DNA from: Comamonadaceae bacterium
Lineage (GTDB): Bacteria > Pseudomonadota > Gammaproteobacteria > Burkholderiales > Burkholderiaceae_C
Assembly (NCBI GenBank): GCA_947478935.1
Contig: CANJXV010000046.1
Location: 1 to 12,757, forward strand
Length of the DNA stretch: 12,757 bases
Direction: 5' to 3'
The translations under genes were made by a program, and so were the position numbers. The stretch's first letter is position 1, and each line of letters starts with the position of its first letter. Below the pieces are notes generated by a model, which ran no database searches, had not been told where the DNA came from, and worked only from the letters and a program-made list of their open reading frames with translations. Below are positions 1-6,132 of this stretch, piece by piece.

Positions 1-47
1 CCCCGTGGGGTCGCCAGATTCATCGCAAGATGATGAAAGCAAAAGTA

Positions 48-65
48 GATAGCGGCAACGCTATC
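48..65 (+). other. Perfect hairpin with GCAA tetraloop upstream of tRNA-Asp
   Basis: GATAGCG (48-54) pairs with CGCTATC (59-65) around a GCAA loop, ending 7 nt before the tRNA. There is no T tract, so it is not a classical terminator. It could be a processing or spacer structure in a tRNA precursor, but its role is unknown. Nothing else is recognisable in bases 1-72. Confidence 0.45.
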
Positions 66-72
66 GCTACCA

Positions 73-149
73 GGAGTGGTAGTTCAGTTGGTTAGAATAC
101 CGGCCTGTCACGCCGGGGGTCGCGGGTTCGAGTCCCGTCCACTCCGCCA
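73..149 (+). tRNA. tRNA-Asp (anticodon GTC)
   Basis: This is a complete 77-nt tRNA with encoded CCA. Acceptor GGAGTGG (73-79) pairs with CCACTCC (139-145), G146 is the discriminator and CCA is 147-149. The anticodon GTC is at 107-109 in the loop CTGTCAC, with the T loop GTTCGAG downstream. It closely matches the canonical bacterial tRNA-Asp and decodes GAC/GAT. Its 3' end is the attachment site of the neighbouring integrative element, and the gene stays intact because the element restores the 3' end at attL. Confidence 0.97.
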
Positions 150-150
150 A
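136..150 (+). repeat. attL: attL core (left 15-bp direct repeat)
   Basis: The sequence CGTCCACTCCGCCAA covers the tRNA-Asp acceptor 3' strand, discriminator and CCA plus one base. It recurs exactly at 8771-8785. Upstream of the repeat the two sites diverge at once, as expected for a short tRNA-end crossover site. Confidence 0.9.
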
Positions 151-151
151 G

Positions 152-176
152 TACCCCGTTCACGGGGTATTTTTTT
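152..176 (+). terminator. Rho-independent terminator inside the element's left end
   Basis: TACCCCG (152-158) pairs with CGGGGTA (163-169), followed by seven T residues (170-176). It closes the tRNA-Asp transcript just past attL. It lies on the element side of the crossover, so the element supplies it. The tRNA's probable original terminator is now after attR at 8790-8824. Confidence 0.88.
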
Positions 177-183
177 GTCTCAA

Positions 184-193
184 TCCCCACAAA
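184..193 (-). repeat. Inverted partial copy of the end repeat (possible arm site)
   Basis: TCCCCACAAA read on the minus strand is TTTGTGGGGA, close to the TATGTGGGGA core of the 24-bp end repeats. It lies between attL and the integrase gene, where arm-type integrase or excisionase sites are expected. The match is short, so this is tentative. Confidence 0.4.
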
Positions 194-216
194 GAATCGA
201 TCCTCTCCCTCTGGGA

Positions 217-246
217 TTCGACTTCGTCTGTATTTTCCCGTATCAT
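217..246 (+). promoter_or_regulatory. Candidate integrase promoter
   Basis: A good -10-like hexamer TATCAT (241-246) lies 46 bp before the integrase start. The hexamer 18 bp further upstream, TTCGAC (217-222), is a poor -35. The integrase needs its own promoter because a strong terminator (152-176) shields it from tRNA read-through. Overlap with possible arm sites would allow autoregulation, which is inference. Confidence 0.25.
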
Positions 247-262
247 CCAATCGCATTCAATG

Positions 263-286
263 ATGTTGGTTCTTATGTGGGGAAAT
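263..286 (+). repeat. Left 24-bp end repeat (probable integrase arm site)
   Basis: This repeat begins ATGTTGGT and ends ATGTGGGGAAAT. It matches 8709-8732 at 21 of 24 positions in the same orientation, with all three differences in the central 3 bp. The two copies lie just inside each end of the element. It ends 5 nt before the integrase ATG, so integrase binding could also limit its own expression. Confidence 0.7.
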
Positions 287-291
287 AGAAA

Positions 292-1509
292 ATGCCGAAA
301 GTTGCCCGTGTGTTTAAAGCGTTGGAGGTCAGCAAGATAAGCAAGCCCGGTCTGCATATGGTCGGCACTGTCGCAGGGTTGGGTTTGAGTGTCAGCACTG
401 GTGGTTCACGATCGTGGATCCTGCGCACCATGATCGGTTCCAGACGTTGCGACATTGGTCTTGGTAGCTACCCGGAGATAACCCTCGCAAAGGCGCATGA
501 ACGCGCCAGAGAGGCGAAGGACAGCATCCGCAGCGGAGCAAACCCCATTGCTGAGCGCAGGGCAAAGGGCGCAATCGTTGAGTGGACGTTTGAACGCTGT
601 GCCAGTGCTTACATTGAAAGCCACCGGGCCTCTTGGAAGAGCGCCAAACATGCGCAGCAGTGGGTAAACACCATTGAAACCTACGCCGACCCTGTATTTG
701 GCTCCCTCCATGTCCGGGATGTGGGGAAAACACAGGTGCTGCAAGCCATAGAGCCGCACTGGACTACAAAGACAGAAACCATGTCCCGGCTAAGAAACCG
801 GATAGAACTTGTGCTGGCATGGGCAACTGTGCGGGGCTACCGCAGCGGGGATAACCCGGCAACTTGGCGCGGCAATCTCGACCAAGTGTTGCCGAAACCC
901 TCCAAAGTAAGCAAGACAACGTCCCACAAGGCGCTGCCTTATGACCTGATGCATGAGTTCATTCCCCGGCTAGTAGCGGCTGAGGGTGGAGGCGCTAGAT
1001 GCTTGGAGTTCCTGATCTATACCGCTTGTCGATCCGGCGAGGCGCGGGGTGCGCTTTGGTCTGAGATTGACCTTCAGAACGCGGTATGGCGGATCCCGGC
1101 GCAAAGGATGAAGGCTGGGCGTGAACACAGGATCCCTCTGTCTGCTCCAGCCATAAAGCTGCTTAGAAGCCTTCCAACCTTCGGCGGCACGGATTTGGTC
1201 TTTCCAAGTACCAAGGGTGAGCCGCTATCAGACATGACATTAACCGCAACCATGCGGCGTATGAAGGTCGATGCGACACCGCACGGGTTCAGGGCAACAT
1301 TTGCGACTTGGGCGCAGGAGCGAACCGGCTACCCGTCCGATGTACGAGAACGCGCTTTGGCGCACGCAGTCGGTAACAAGACCACTGAAGCTTACGAGCG
1401 GGGTGATCAGTTTGATCGGCGCATTAAGTTAATGGCTGACTGGGCTAAGTTCGTGAACAGCACCAGTGCGCCAAGTCAGAACGTAGTTGCATTGCAGAGG
1501 GCATTATGA
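292..1509 (+). CDS. int: Site-specific tyrosine recombinase (integrase), DUF4102/P4-type
   Basis: This 405-aa integrase catalyses recombination between the tRNA-Asp attachment site and the circular element. An N-terminal arm-binding domain (about 8-95, DUF4102 type) carries the typical IGLGSYPEITLAKA segment. A core-binding domain (about 98-190) precedes the catalytic domain (about 210-385). The catalytic set is complete: R247 in TACRSGEARG, K274, H331 and R334 in PHGFR, H358, and nucleophile Y368 in EAYERG. Length is normal for the family. The start follows GGGG at 279-282 with 9-nt spacing. Its stop overlaps the next gene's start as ATGA, so the two are probably translationally coupled. All key residues are present, so the element may still be mobile. 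The annotation is secure; the exact att specificity rests on the direct repeats. Confidence 0.95.
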   Translation: MPKVARVFKALEVSKISKPGLHMVGTVAGLGLSVSTGGSRSWILRTMIGSRRCDIGLGSYPEITLAKAHERAREAKDSIRSGANPIAERRAKGAIVEWTFERCASAYIESHRASWKSAKHAQQWVNTIETYADPVFGSLHVRDVGKTQVLQAIEPHWTTKTETMSRLRNRIELVLAWATVRGYRSGDNPATWRGNLDQVLPKPSKVSKTTSHKALPYDLMHEFIPRLVAAEGGGARCLEFLIYTACRSGEARGALWSEIDLQNAVWRIPAQRMKAGREHRIPLSAPAIKLLRSLPTFGGTDLVFPSTKGEPLSDMTLTATMRRMKVDATPHGFRATFATWAQERTGYPSDVRERALAHAVGNKTTEAYERGDQFDRRIKLMADWAKFVNSTSAPSQNVVALQRAL

Positions 1510-1913
1510 ACAAAAAGGTCTCAAAGAGTGGGTTAACAGAGCTTGCGAATTTTTCGGAGGCTGAAAGAAGGGCCTTAGCGGTGCTTAACGTGTTGCTGGT
1601 TCGCGGTGTTATCACTGCGGAGCAGAGAGACGAGCAATTGGCAGATGCGACTAACGCGGTGCTTGGTGAGCAACACTGGGTGCGTATTCGTGCGAAAGCG
1701 AATGCAAACGCCAGTAACGAAAAAGCCAAGGAGACAGCCGAAGAAAAAAGAGCGTTGCTAACTGAGTGGTTGAGCCATCAACTACACCATTGCAGGTCCG
1801 GTAAGTTTGCCGCCAAGCTTGCTGAAAAAGACCGCATTGTGCCGGGGTGGGGGTACGACAAAATTTTGCGTGAAATAACCGCTTTTAGGAAGACGCAGCA
1901 GGCTAAGCCGTAG
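1506..1913 (+). CDS. Hypothetical protein, 135 aa
   Basis: I do not recognise this protein. It starts with the ATG of an ATGA overlap with the integrase stop, so it is probably co-translated with it. It has no signal peptide or membrane segment. The first half looks helical and polar (around FSEAERRALAVLNVLLVRG). Residues about 60-85 are rich in Ala, Lys and Glu and could form a charged helix or coiled coil. The C terminus is basic (RKTQQAKP) and contains an aromatic GWGYDKI segment. Position between int and an AlpA-like gene suggests a role in integration, excision or regulation, but that is inference from context only. Confidence 0.7.
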   Translation: MNKKVSKSGLTELANFSEAERRALAVLNVLLVRGVITAEQRDEQLADATNAVLGEQHWVRIRAKANANASNEKAKETAEEKRALLTEWLSHQLHHCRSGKFAAKLAEKDRIVPGWGYDKILREITAFRKTQQAKP

Positions 1914-1917
1914 TCAG

Positions 1918-1968
1918 CGCGTAGTGTGCGCGCAGAGAGCGTATCTTTTCCGCGTAGTGCGCGCGCAG
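1918..1968 (+). repeat. Two 18-bp direct repeats (CGCGTAGTG…GCGCAG)
   Basis: Copies at 1918-1935 and 1951-1968 differ at one position and start 33 bp apart, about three helical turns. They lie between the unknown small gene and the alpA-like gene. Spacing of an integral number of turns suits a dimeric or cooperative DNA-binding protein. An operator for the AlpA-like protein or a binding site near a replication origin are both possible. Confidence 0.6.
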
Positions 1969-2041
1969 CGTACGTGAATTGGGCTAGATGGGGATGTGGC
2001 GTGGGTGATTATTGGACCATCTTGATTAACGAGGCCCCAAG

Positions 2042-2281
2042 ATGTCCTATCCCATACCGCCCAACTGGTTTGACCAGACCCCCGACTCCGCATACCTGCG
2101 GGAACGCCAACTTGTAGGCGACACCCGTGACCCTAGCTGCCCCAAGCTACTGCCCGTAAGCCGTTCCACGCTTTGGCGGATGGTCAAGGCGGGCCGTTTT
2201 CCGGCTCCCCATAAATTGGGGCCAAACACCACCGCATGGCGCTGTGGCGAGGTTCGCAGCTACTTGATGGGGGGTAAGTGA
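2042..2281 (+). CDS. AlpA-family small helix-turn-helix protein
   Basis: This 79-aa protein contains the AlpA/MerR-like winged HTH pattern: a recognition segment LPVSRSTLWRMVKAGRFPAP (about 37-56) followed by a wing (LGPNTTAWRCGEVRSYL). AlpA-like proteins of P4-type elements activate the integrase or act as excisionase (for example Vis of P4), so a regulatory or directionality role at the att ends is likely. The start at 2042 has GAGG at 2031-2034, 7 nt upstream. The N terminus (about 35 residues before the HTH) is longer than in the shortest AlpA proteins. Its stop overlaps the ATG of the primase gene as TGATG, indicating coupled translation. Family assignment is good; which of the two functions it has cannot be read from the sequence. 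Confidence 0.85.
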   Translation: MSYPIPPNWFDQTPDSAYLRERQLVGDTRDPSCPKLLPVSRSTLWRMVKAGRFPAPHKLGPNTTAWRCGEVRSYLMGGK

Positions 2282-4923
2282 TGACCTACTCCAACGAAAA
2301 CGTTATTGACGCCGCGACTGACTATTATTCAGATGTCTCCGCATCAATTGATGACTTGGGAGTGCCGGTTCCCCAAGCGGACAAGAAGGCCATACTGAGT
2401 GCGCTGAAATTGATGCTCCGTACGGAAGATGTGGTCGAACTTCGAGCGTTGTACAAGGGCAGCAAAAAGCGAATCGATTCGGGCTACTTCGACTCGGACC
2501 ACTGGCCCCAGCTAGCTGAAGAAGCCCACCGACTTAGCAGCAACGGTGCAGCCGTCTACATCACACTGAATCCAGTTGAACCGCAATTGATTGCGCGGCA
2601 TTACAACCGCGTAGAGGCGTTTGTTCCACAGACCACTACAGATAAGCAGATAACAAGGCGGCGTTGGATGCTTGTCGACCTCGACCCAGTGCGTCCTTCG
2701 GGAGTAAGTGCAAGCAATACGCAGGTTGTGGCCGCGAGACGGGTTGCCGAGGATGTATCGCGTTATCTGAAGGGGCTGGGCTGGCCGACACCGGCGATTG
2801 CGATGTCCGGAAATGGCTTTCACTTGCTGTACGCAATTGACCTCCCCAACGACGATGTGTCGAGAGACCTTGTGGCCAATGCATTGAAATCGCTGGGCAG
2901 TAAATTTGACACGGCAGACGTGAAGGTAGACAGGACCGTCAGCAACGCCGCTCGCATCATTAAGTTGTATGGCACTGTTGCGAACAAGGGAGACCATACG
3001 CCCGCATCACCTTGGCGCTTGTCGCAAGTAATTCGGTTTTCCAACTGGATACCTGTAGCTGAGAACCAGTTACGGGAATTAGTGGGTTCCATGCAGGTTG
3101 CGATTCGACCGCCTGCTCCCAACTCCGGAGTGCTACCGCATCTGCTGGGAGCCTTTAATTTGGATGACTTCCTCAGTCGCCATTCCCTTGAGTTCAAGCT
3201 AGACCAACATGAAGGGAGAGAACGCTTCAAGCTGGCTGCGTGCCCATTCAACCCTGAACACGTAAATGGGGAGTCGGCAATTTTTCGTAAACCGTCGGGT
3301 GAGTTGGGTTTCAAGTGCATGCATGACTCATGCGCAGAAAAGGGATGGCGTGATGTCCGAACTTTGTTGGACGGACCCCGTCCTGCGGGGGTTTCTGTAG
3401 TTTCTGTAGGTAGGGTGGACGCCACTAATCCGAATTTATGGAGCCAGCCGATACCACTGCCAAGCGGACTGCCGCCAGTTGCCCCATTTGCAGAAGACTT
3501 ACTGCCTGTCGCCATCGGTGAGTGGGTCATGGACATTGCACATCGTATGCAGTGTCCCGCCGACTTCCCCGCAGTAGGCGCATTGGTTGCCTTATCTAGT
3601 CTCATCGGTGCGCGTGCAGTGGTTCAGCCAAAGATGCGCGATGACTGGCAGGTTGTACCCAATCTTTGGGGAATGACAGTTGGTCGTCCGGGTGTTAAAA
3701 AAAGCCCGGCATTGAGCGAGGTTCTTAAACCTATGGGGGCACTTCAGGCGACCGCATATGGGGATTTTGAGCTAGCGCATGGTAAGTGGGAAATCGACCG
3801 CAAGTTGGCAGATTTTCAGGACGCCGAGAACGAAAAAAAAGCGAAGAAATCTGCTGCCAGCAATCCAACCGCAGCCCGGCTATTTCTCAATCCCACCGCC
3901 GTGCCTGAGGAGCCACTGTTAAGACGATACATAGTCAATGATGCGACTGTGGAAAAGCTGGGTGAGTTAATGCAGCAAAACCCGTGGGGCACGCTGTCAT
4001 ACCGTGATGAGTTGTACGGACTGCTAACGTCGCTTGATAAGCAAGGACAAGAGGGCTCCAGAGCCTTTTACCTCCAAAGCTACGACGGCAATCAGGGCTA
4101 CACGTTTGATCGCATCATGCGCGGTACGGTCCACATTTCTCGTGTATGTCTGGCGATGATTGGTGGCATACAGCCCGGTAGGGTTCAGGAATACGTTCGT
4201 GGCGCCGTATCGGGCGGCAGTGGCGACGATGGCCTGTTACAACGGTTTGGCTTGGCCGTTTGGCCTGACCATACTGGCAACTACATTCACGTTGATGAAT
4301 GGCCCAATTCAGCGGCCAAAGAACTGGCTTGGCAGGTTTTTCAACGGCTCGCGGTATTGCAACCGACAAGCGAAACGGAGCCGAAAGTCTGGCGATTTAG
4401 CCCAGCAGCGCAAACAATCTTCGTTGATTGGTTAGTCCCGTTTGAGAACGAACTACGAGGCGATGCCCTCCACCCGGCAATGGTGTCGCACCTAGCTAAG
4501 TACAGAAAGCTAATTCCGGCACTGGCGTTGATATTCGCATTGGTGGATACCCCAGATGGCGGTGGAGAAATACGTGAGCGTGAACTTCTACGGGCATTAG
4601 CTTGGGGCCAGTACCTGCGCACCCATGCAAACAGACTTTACGCGGCTGCTGTGGCTCCTGAAACAACAAATGCAGCGACACTGCTGAATAAGTTAAAGGC
4701 GAAAGCGCAGGGTGGGCCAGACGCGCTTTCCTTCCCCAGCTTCACGCTCCGGCAGATAGTGCAAAAAGGTTGGGCTGGCTTGGGTGATACAGAAGCCGTA
4801 CGAAAAGCGGCTGACTTGCTGGTTGACTACGGCTGGCTGCGCCGCGAAATCGTCCGGTCTACGGATGAACAGGGCCGAGGCAGAACCAGTGAACGCTTTG
4901 TAGTCCACCCGGCTTTGCTGTGA
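2281..4923 (+). CDS. Primase-helicase fusion (AEP-like primase, zinc motif, DUF3987-type ATPase)
   Basis: This large protein probably starts and extends element replication. The ATG at 2281 (880 aa) is chosen because it overlaps the alpA stop as TGATG and follows a GGGGGG run; a GTG one codon earlier (2278) is also possible. Numbering from that GTG, the N-terminal part looks like an archaeo-eukaryotic-type primase: a metal-binding DLDP (134-137), SGNGFHLLY (177-185) and NAARIIKLYGT (223-233). A likely zinc motif follows (C322, H328, C347, C352). After a linker at about 365-400 comes a DUF3987-type ATPase with a P-loop GRPGVKKS (469-476), a Walker-B-like YRDELYGLL (575-583) and a possible arginine finger in LLQRFG (R656). 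The P-loop has K-K-S where G-K-S is classical, as is common in this family. Similar primase-helicases drive replication of P4-like satellites and plasmids. The reading frame is complete, without frameshifts. Confidence 0.88.
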   Translation: MTYSNENVIDAATDYYSDVSASIDDLGVPVPQADKKAILSALKLMLRTEDVVELRALYKGSKKRIDSGYFDSDHWPQLAEEAHRLSSNGAAVYITLNPVEPQLIARHYNRVEAFVPQTTTDKQITRRRWMLVDLDPVRPSGVSASNTQVVAARRVAEDVSRYLKGLGWPTPAIAMSGNGFHLLYAIDLPNDDVSRDLVANALKSLGSKFDTADVKVDRTVSNAARIIKLYGTVANKGDHTPASPWRLSQVIRFSNWIPVAENQLRELVGSMQVAIRPPAPNSGVLPHLLGAFNLDDFLSRHSLEFKLDQHEGRERFKLAACPFNPEHVNGESAIFRKPSGELGFKCMHDSCAEKGWRDVRTLLDGPRPAGVSVVSVGRVDATNPNLWSQPIPLPSGLPPVAPFAEDLLPVAIGEWVMDIAHRMQCPADFPAVGALVALSSLIGARAVVQPKMRDDWQVVPNLWGMTVGRPGVKKSPALSEVLKPMGALQATAYGDFELAHGKWEIDRKLADFQDAENEKKAKKSAASNPTAARLFLNPTAVPEEPLLRRYIVNDATVEKLGELMQQNPWGTLSYRDELYGLLTSLDKQGQEGSRAFYLQSYDGNQGYTFDRIMRGTVHISRVCLAMIGGIQPGRVQEYVRGAVSGGSGDDGLLQRFGLAVWPDHTGNYIHVDEWPNSAAKELAWQVFQRLAVLQPTSETEPKVWRFSPAAQTIFVDWLVPFENELRGDALHPAMVSHLAKYRKLIPALALIFALVDTPDGGGEIRERELLRALAWGQYLRTHANRLYAAAVAPETTNAATLLNKLKAKAQGGPDALSFPSFTLRQIVQKGWAGLGDTEAVRKAADLLVDYGWLRREIVRSTDEQGRGRTSERFVVHPALL
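3376..3409 (+). repeat. Hairpin plus two TTTCTGTAG iterons inside the primase-helicase gene
   Basis: CCCCG (3376-3380) pairs with CGGGG (3386-3390) around TCCTG. One base later come two perfect tandem 9-mers TTTCTGTAG (3392-3400, 3401-3409). They encode the VSVVSVG stretch in the linker between the zinc motif and the ATPase domain, where protein constraint is low. The same 9-mer family forms the palindrome downstream of the gene. A cis-acting replication site is the likeliest reading. Confidence 0.6.
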
Positions 4924-4965
4924 ACGGTGGCATGCATGAAAAAACAAAAAGCCCCCGCCACTCTG

Positions 4966-5027
4966 CCTACAAAAACTACGAAAACCCCCAATCCGGGGCC
5001 GTCCACAGTTTTTGTAGTTTTCGTAGG
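4966..5027. repeat. Large inverted repeat of iterons; possible replication origin
   Basis: The left arm 4966-4985 and right arm 5008-5027 are complementary at 18 of 20 positions. Each arm is two tandem 9-mers: TTTTTGTAG and TTTTCGTAG on the right (5009-5026), and their complements on the left (4967-4984). Between the arms a small hairpin, CCCC (4986-4989) with GGGG (4995-4998), is embedded. It lies 43 bp after the primase-helicase stop. It could act as an origin bound by that protein. A role as transcription terminator is less likely because no T tract follows the stem directly. Confidence 0.65.
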
Positions 5028-5069
5028 CCCCTCTCACCGGCATTTTTTTACTTTTTCTGGAGAATTTTT

Positions 5070-5480
5070 ATGATTGATTGGCATGAGACAAGGAATGGTA
5101 GTTTTGTTCACGAACTTGAAACAGGCGACTTGATGACTGTCTTCGAGCGCGATGGTTGGTGGTCGGGTGTGCACAACAACTGCTTTACGGTGGAGAAGTT
5201 CAAGAGCCCTGAGAAGGCTCAAACTGTTATGGAAAGGGCGGTCATTGACGGTGAACCCGGGTTGCTAGCGCGCCATCGACCCCGGCCTCAAGGATGGCGA
5301 GAAACAAAAAAGGGGGGCTTTCATTGCATGAGACGGGGTGGCTCGATGACCGTCAACAAAGCGACCAGCGGTTATTGGTACTTGCTTGTCGACCAATCGC
5401 CCGTGAAAAATAAATGGTTTGCCACCCCCAACGACGCGATGGCGGAGGGCGACCGACGGATTCCTTGGGACTGGGGTTGA
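5070..5480 (+). CDS. Hypothetical protein with two tandem copies of a ~55-aa domain
   Basis: The ATG at 5070 is preferred over upstream GTG/ATG codons because it has GGAG at 5059-5062 with 7-nt spacing, and because the upstream in-frame sequence is the iteron palindrome. The product is 136 aa and soluble-looking. It is an internal duplication: residues about 4-60 and about 76-132 share W-x-E-T-x-x-G-x-F, then G-x-x-MTV, then G-x-W, V, and a K-x-F-x-x-P-x-x-A segment. The shared aromatic and glycine positions suggest two copies of a small beta-rich fold. I do not know its function. Its place directly after the primase-helicase and iterons suggests a replication accessory or regulator, by context only. 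Confidence 0.75.
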   Translation: MIDWHETRNGSFVHELETGDLMTVFERDGWWSGVHNNCFTVEKFKSPEKAQTVMERAVIDGEPGLLARHRPRPQGWRETKKGGFHCMRRGGSMTVNKATSGYWYLLVDQSPVKNKWFATPNDAMAEGDRRIPWDWG

Positions 5481-5504
5481 TTTAAATGCTGATGATTAGG
5501 CTTT

Positions 5505-5522
5505 GACCGACACCCGTCGGTC
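5505..5522. terminator. Perfect hairpin between convergent genes (weak terminator candidate)
   Basis: GACCGAC (5505-5511) and GTCGGTC (5516-5522) form a perfect 7-bp stem with an ACCC loop. It lies between the stop codons of two convergent genes (5480 and 5548), where a shared terminator would be expected. Neither strand shows a T tract, so intrinsic termination would be weak. Confidence 0.45.
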
Positions 5523-5547
5523 CTTGGGGAACGCCGTTCAATATTTT

Positions 5548-6027
5548 TCAGCCAGCGACAGGGCCCTCTACCCGGTGCAAAACGTCGTCAATCATCAACT
5601 GGGCAACCCCGGCCAAGTCCTTGACCGGCACGTAGCAGTTCGGCTTGCGCCCCCGGGTTCGCGTGGCAGTGGTCATCCCCAGCAGGTGCATGGAGTCCTC
5701 GAGTTGAAGGAGTCGGGCGGCCGCCCTAGCATGCGCATCACGTGCGACTTGGGAACAGTCACCCGTCTTGGTGTGTGCAGCGATAGCCCGGGCTTTACCT
5801 TCAGGCGTTTTAGGTCCAGAATTGCCCCGACCACCGTGGAACTGGCACTTCTGGGTTTTGCTCACCTTCAAAGCCGGTCGGCCACACTGCTGACCAGTCC
5901 GTTTTGACTTTGCCGTGCACCGGGCGCATACTAGGCGGCCTAGGGCCGTAACTAGCGTTTTTTCTAGGTTGTATATCGGTTGCATGTAGAGATTATATTT
6001 CGTATTGTGAAATAAAACCAATGCCAT
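5548..6027 (-). CDS. HGGxSTG-type domain protein
   Basis: This 159-aa minus-strand protein carries the signature of a widespread proteobacterial family often seen in prophages: a cysteine-rich segment (C34, C37, C48, C61) leading into HGG (64-66) and GPKTPEGKAR (71-80). C37, C48, C61 and H64 could bind zinc. The family consensus is HGGxSTGPxTxEG; here it reads HGGRGNSGPKTPEG. The molecular function of the family is not known to me. The start at 6027 is 9 nt after the stop of the XRE remnant, consistent with an old two-gene operon. An in-frame ATG at 5985 is an alternative, and a promoter-like TATAAT lies just upstream of it. A plus-strand frame over 5503-5907 has no recognisable family and is treated as the shadow. 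Confidence 0.78.
   Translation of the reverse strand: MALVLFHNTKYNLYMQPIYNLEKTLVTALGRLVCARCTAKSKRTGQQCGRPALKVSKTQKCQFHGGRGNSGPKTPEGKARAIAAHTKTGDCSQVARDAHARAAARLLQLEDSMHLLGMTTATRTRGRKPNCYVPVKDLAGVAQLMIDDVLHRVEGPVAG
5992..6021 (-). promoter_or_regulatory. Candidate sigma-70 promoter on the minus strand
   Basis: Minus-strand TATAAT (5992-5997) is a perfect -10 box, with TTGGTT (6016-6021) 18 bp upstream as a partial -35. It lies inside the longest reading of the HGGxSTG gene. If it is active, translation would start at or after the ATG at 5985, on an almost leaderless transcript. It may have become important after the upstream XRE gene was lost. Confidence 0.3.
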
Positions 6028-6036
6028 GCCAACCGC

Positions 6037-6120
6037 TCATAGCTCAGCCGTTTCCAGTAATTCCGAAGCCTCGACCTGAAGTTCCCTAGAGATCTTGACC
6101 AAGTTCATCAATGTCAATTT
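6037..6120 (-). pseudogene. 3' remnant of an XRE-family repressor gene
   Basis: On the minus strand 27 codons plus TGA read LTLMNLVKISRELQVEASEL and a short tail after an initial Lys. This is the usual ending of an XRE/Cro-CI HTH domain, where helices 4-5 have the pattern PTLxxLxKIAxALGVxxSELL. The N-terminal helices, including the recognition helix, are absent. The upstream side is replaced by the start of the lipoprotein gene on the other strand, whose AAGGAG begins at 6121. The frame stays open a little further up to about 6150 but without XRE-like sequence. It would once have been the upstream gene of an operon with the HGGxSTG gene. Confidence 0.65.
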
Positions 6121-6132
6121 AAGGAGCAAATC

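Noticed and set aside
1..16. Possible 3' end of another tRNA (CCCCGTGGGGTCGCCA)
   Set aside because: It ends in CCA, but the implied acceptor strand does not fit a tRNA I recognise, and the body lies outside the window.
76..288. Open frame of 70 codons over the tRNA
   Set aside because: It runs through the tRNA-Asp and its terminator and has no RBS or family pattern.
719..730. ATGTGGGGAAAA inside the integrase gene, like the end-repeat core
   Set aside because: It is only 12 bp and lies in coding sequence far from the ends; chance is likely.
1926..2117. 63-codon frame before alpA
   Set aside because: It starts inside the 18-bp repeats, overlaps the well-supported alpA gene in another frame and shows no family pattern.
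5503..5907. 134-codon plus-strand frame
   Set aside because: It is antisense to the HGGxSTG gene, whose motif and family pattern show the minus strand is the coding one.
6095..6123. TTGACC with TTTAAG 17 bp downstream as a lipoprotein promoter
   Set aside because: The -10 would overlap the Shine-Dalgarno sequence at 6121-6126, leaving no leader for ribosome binding.
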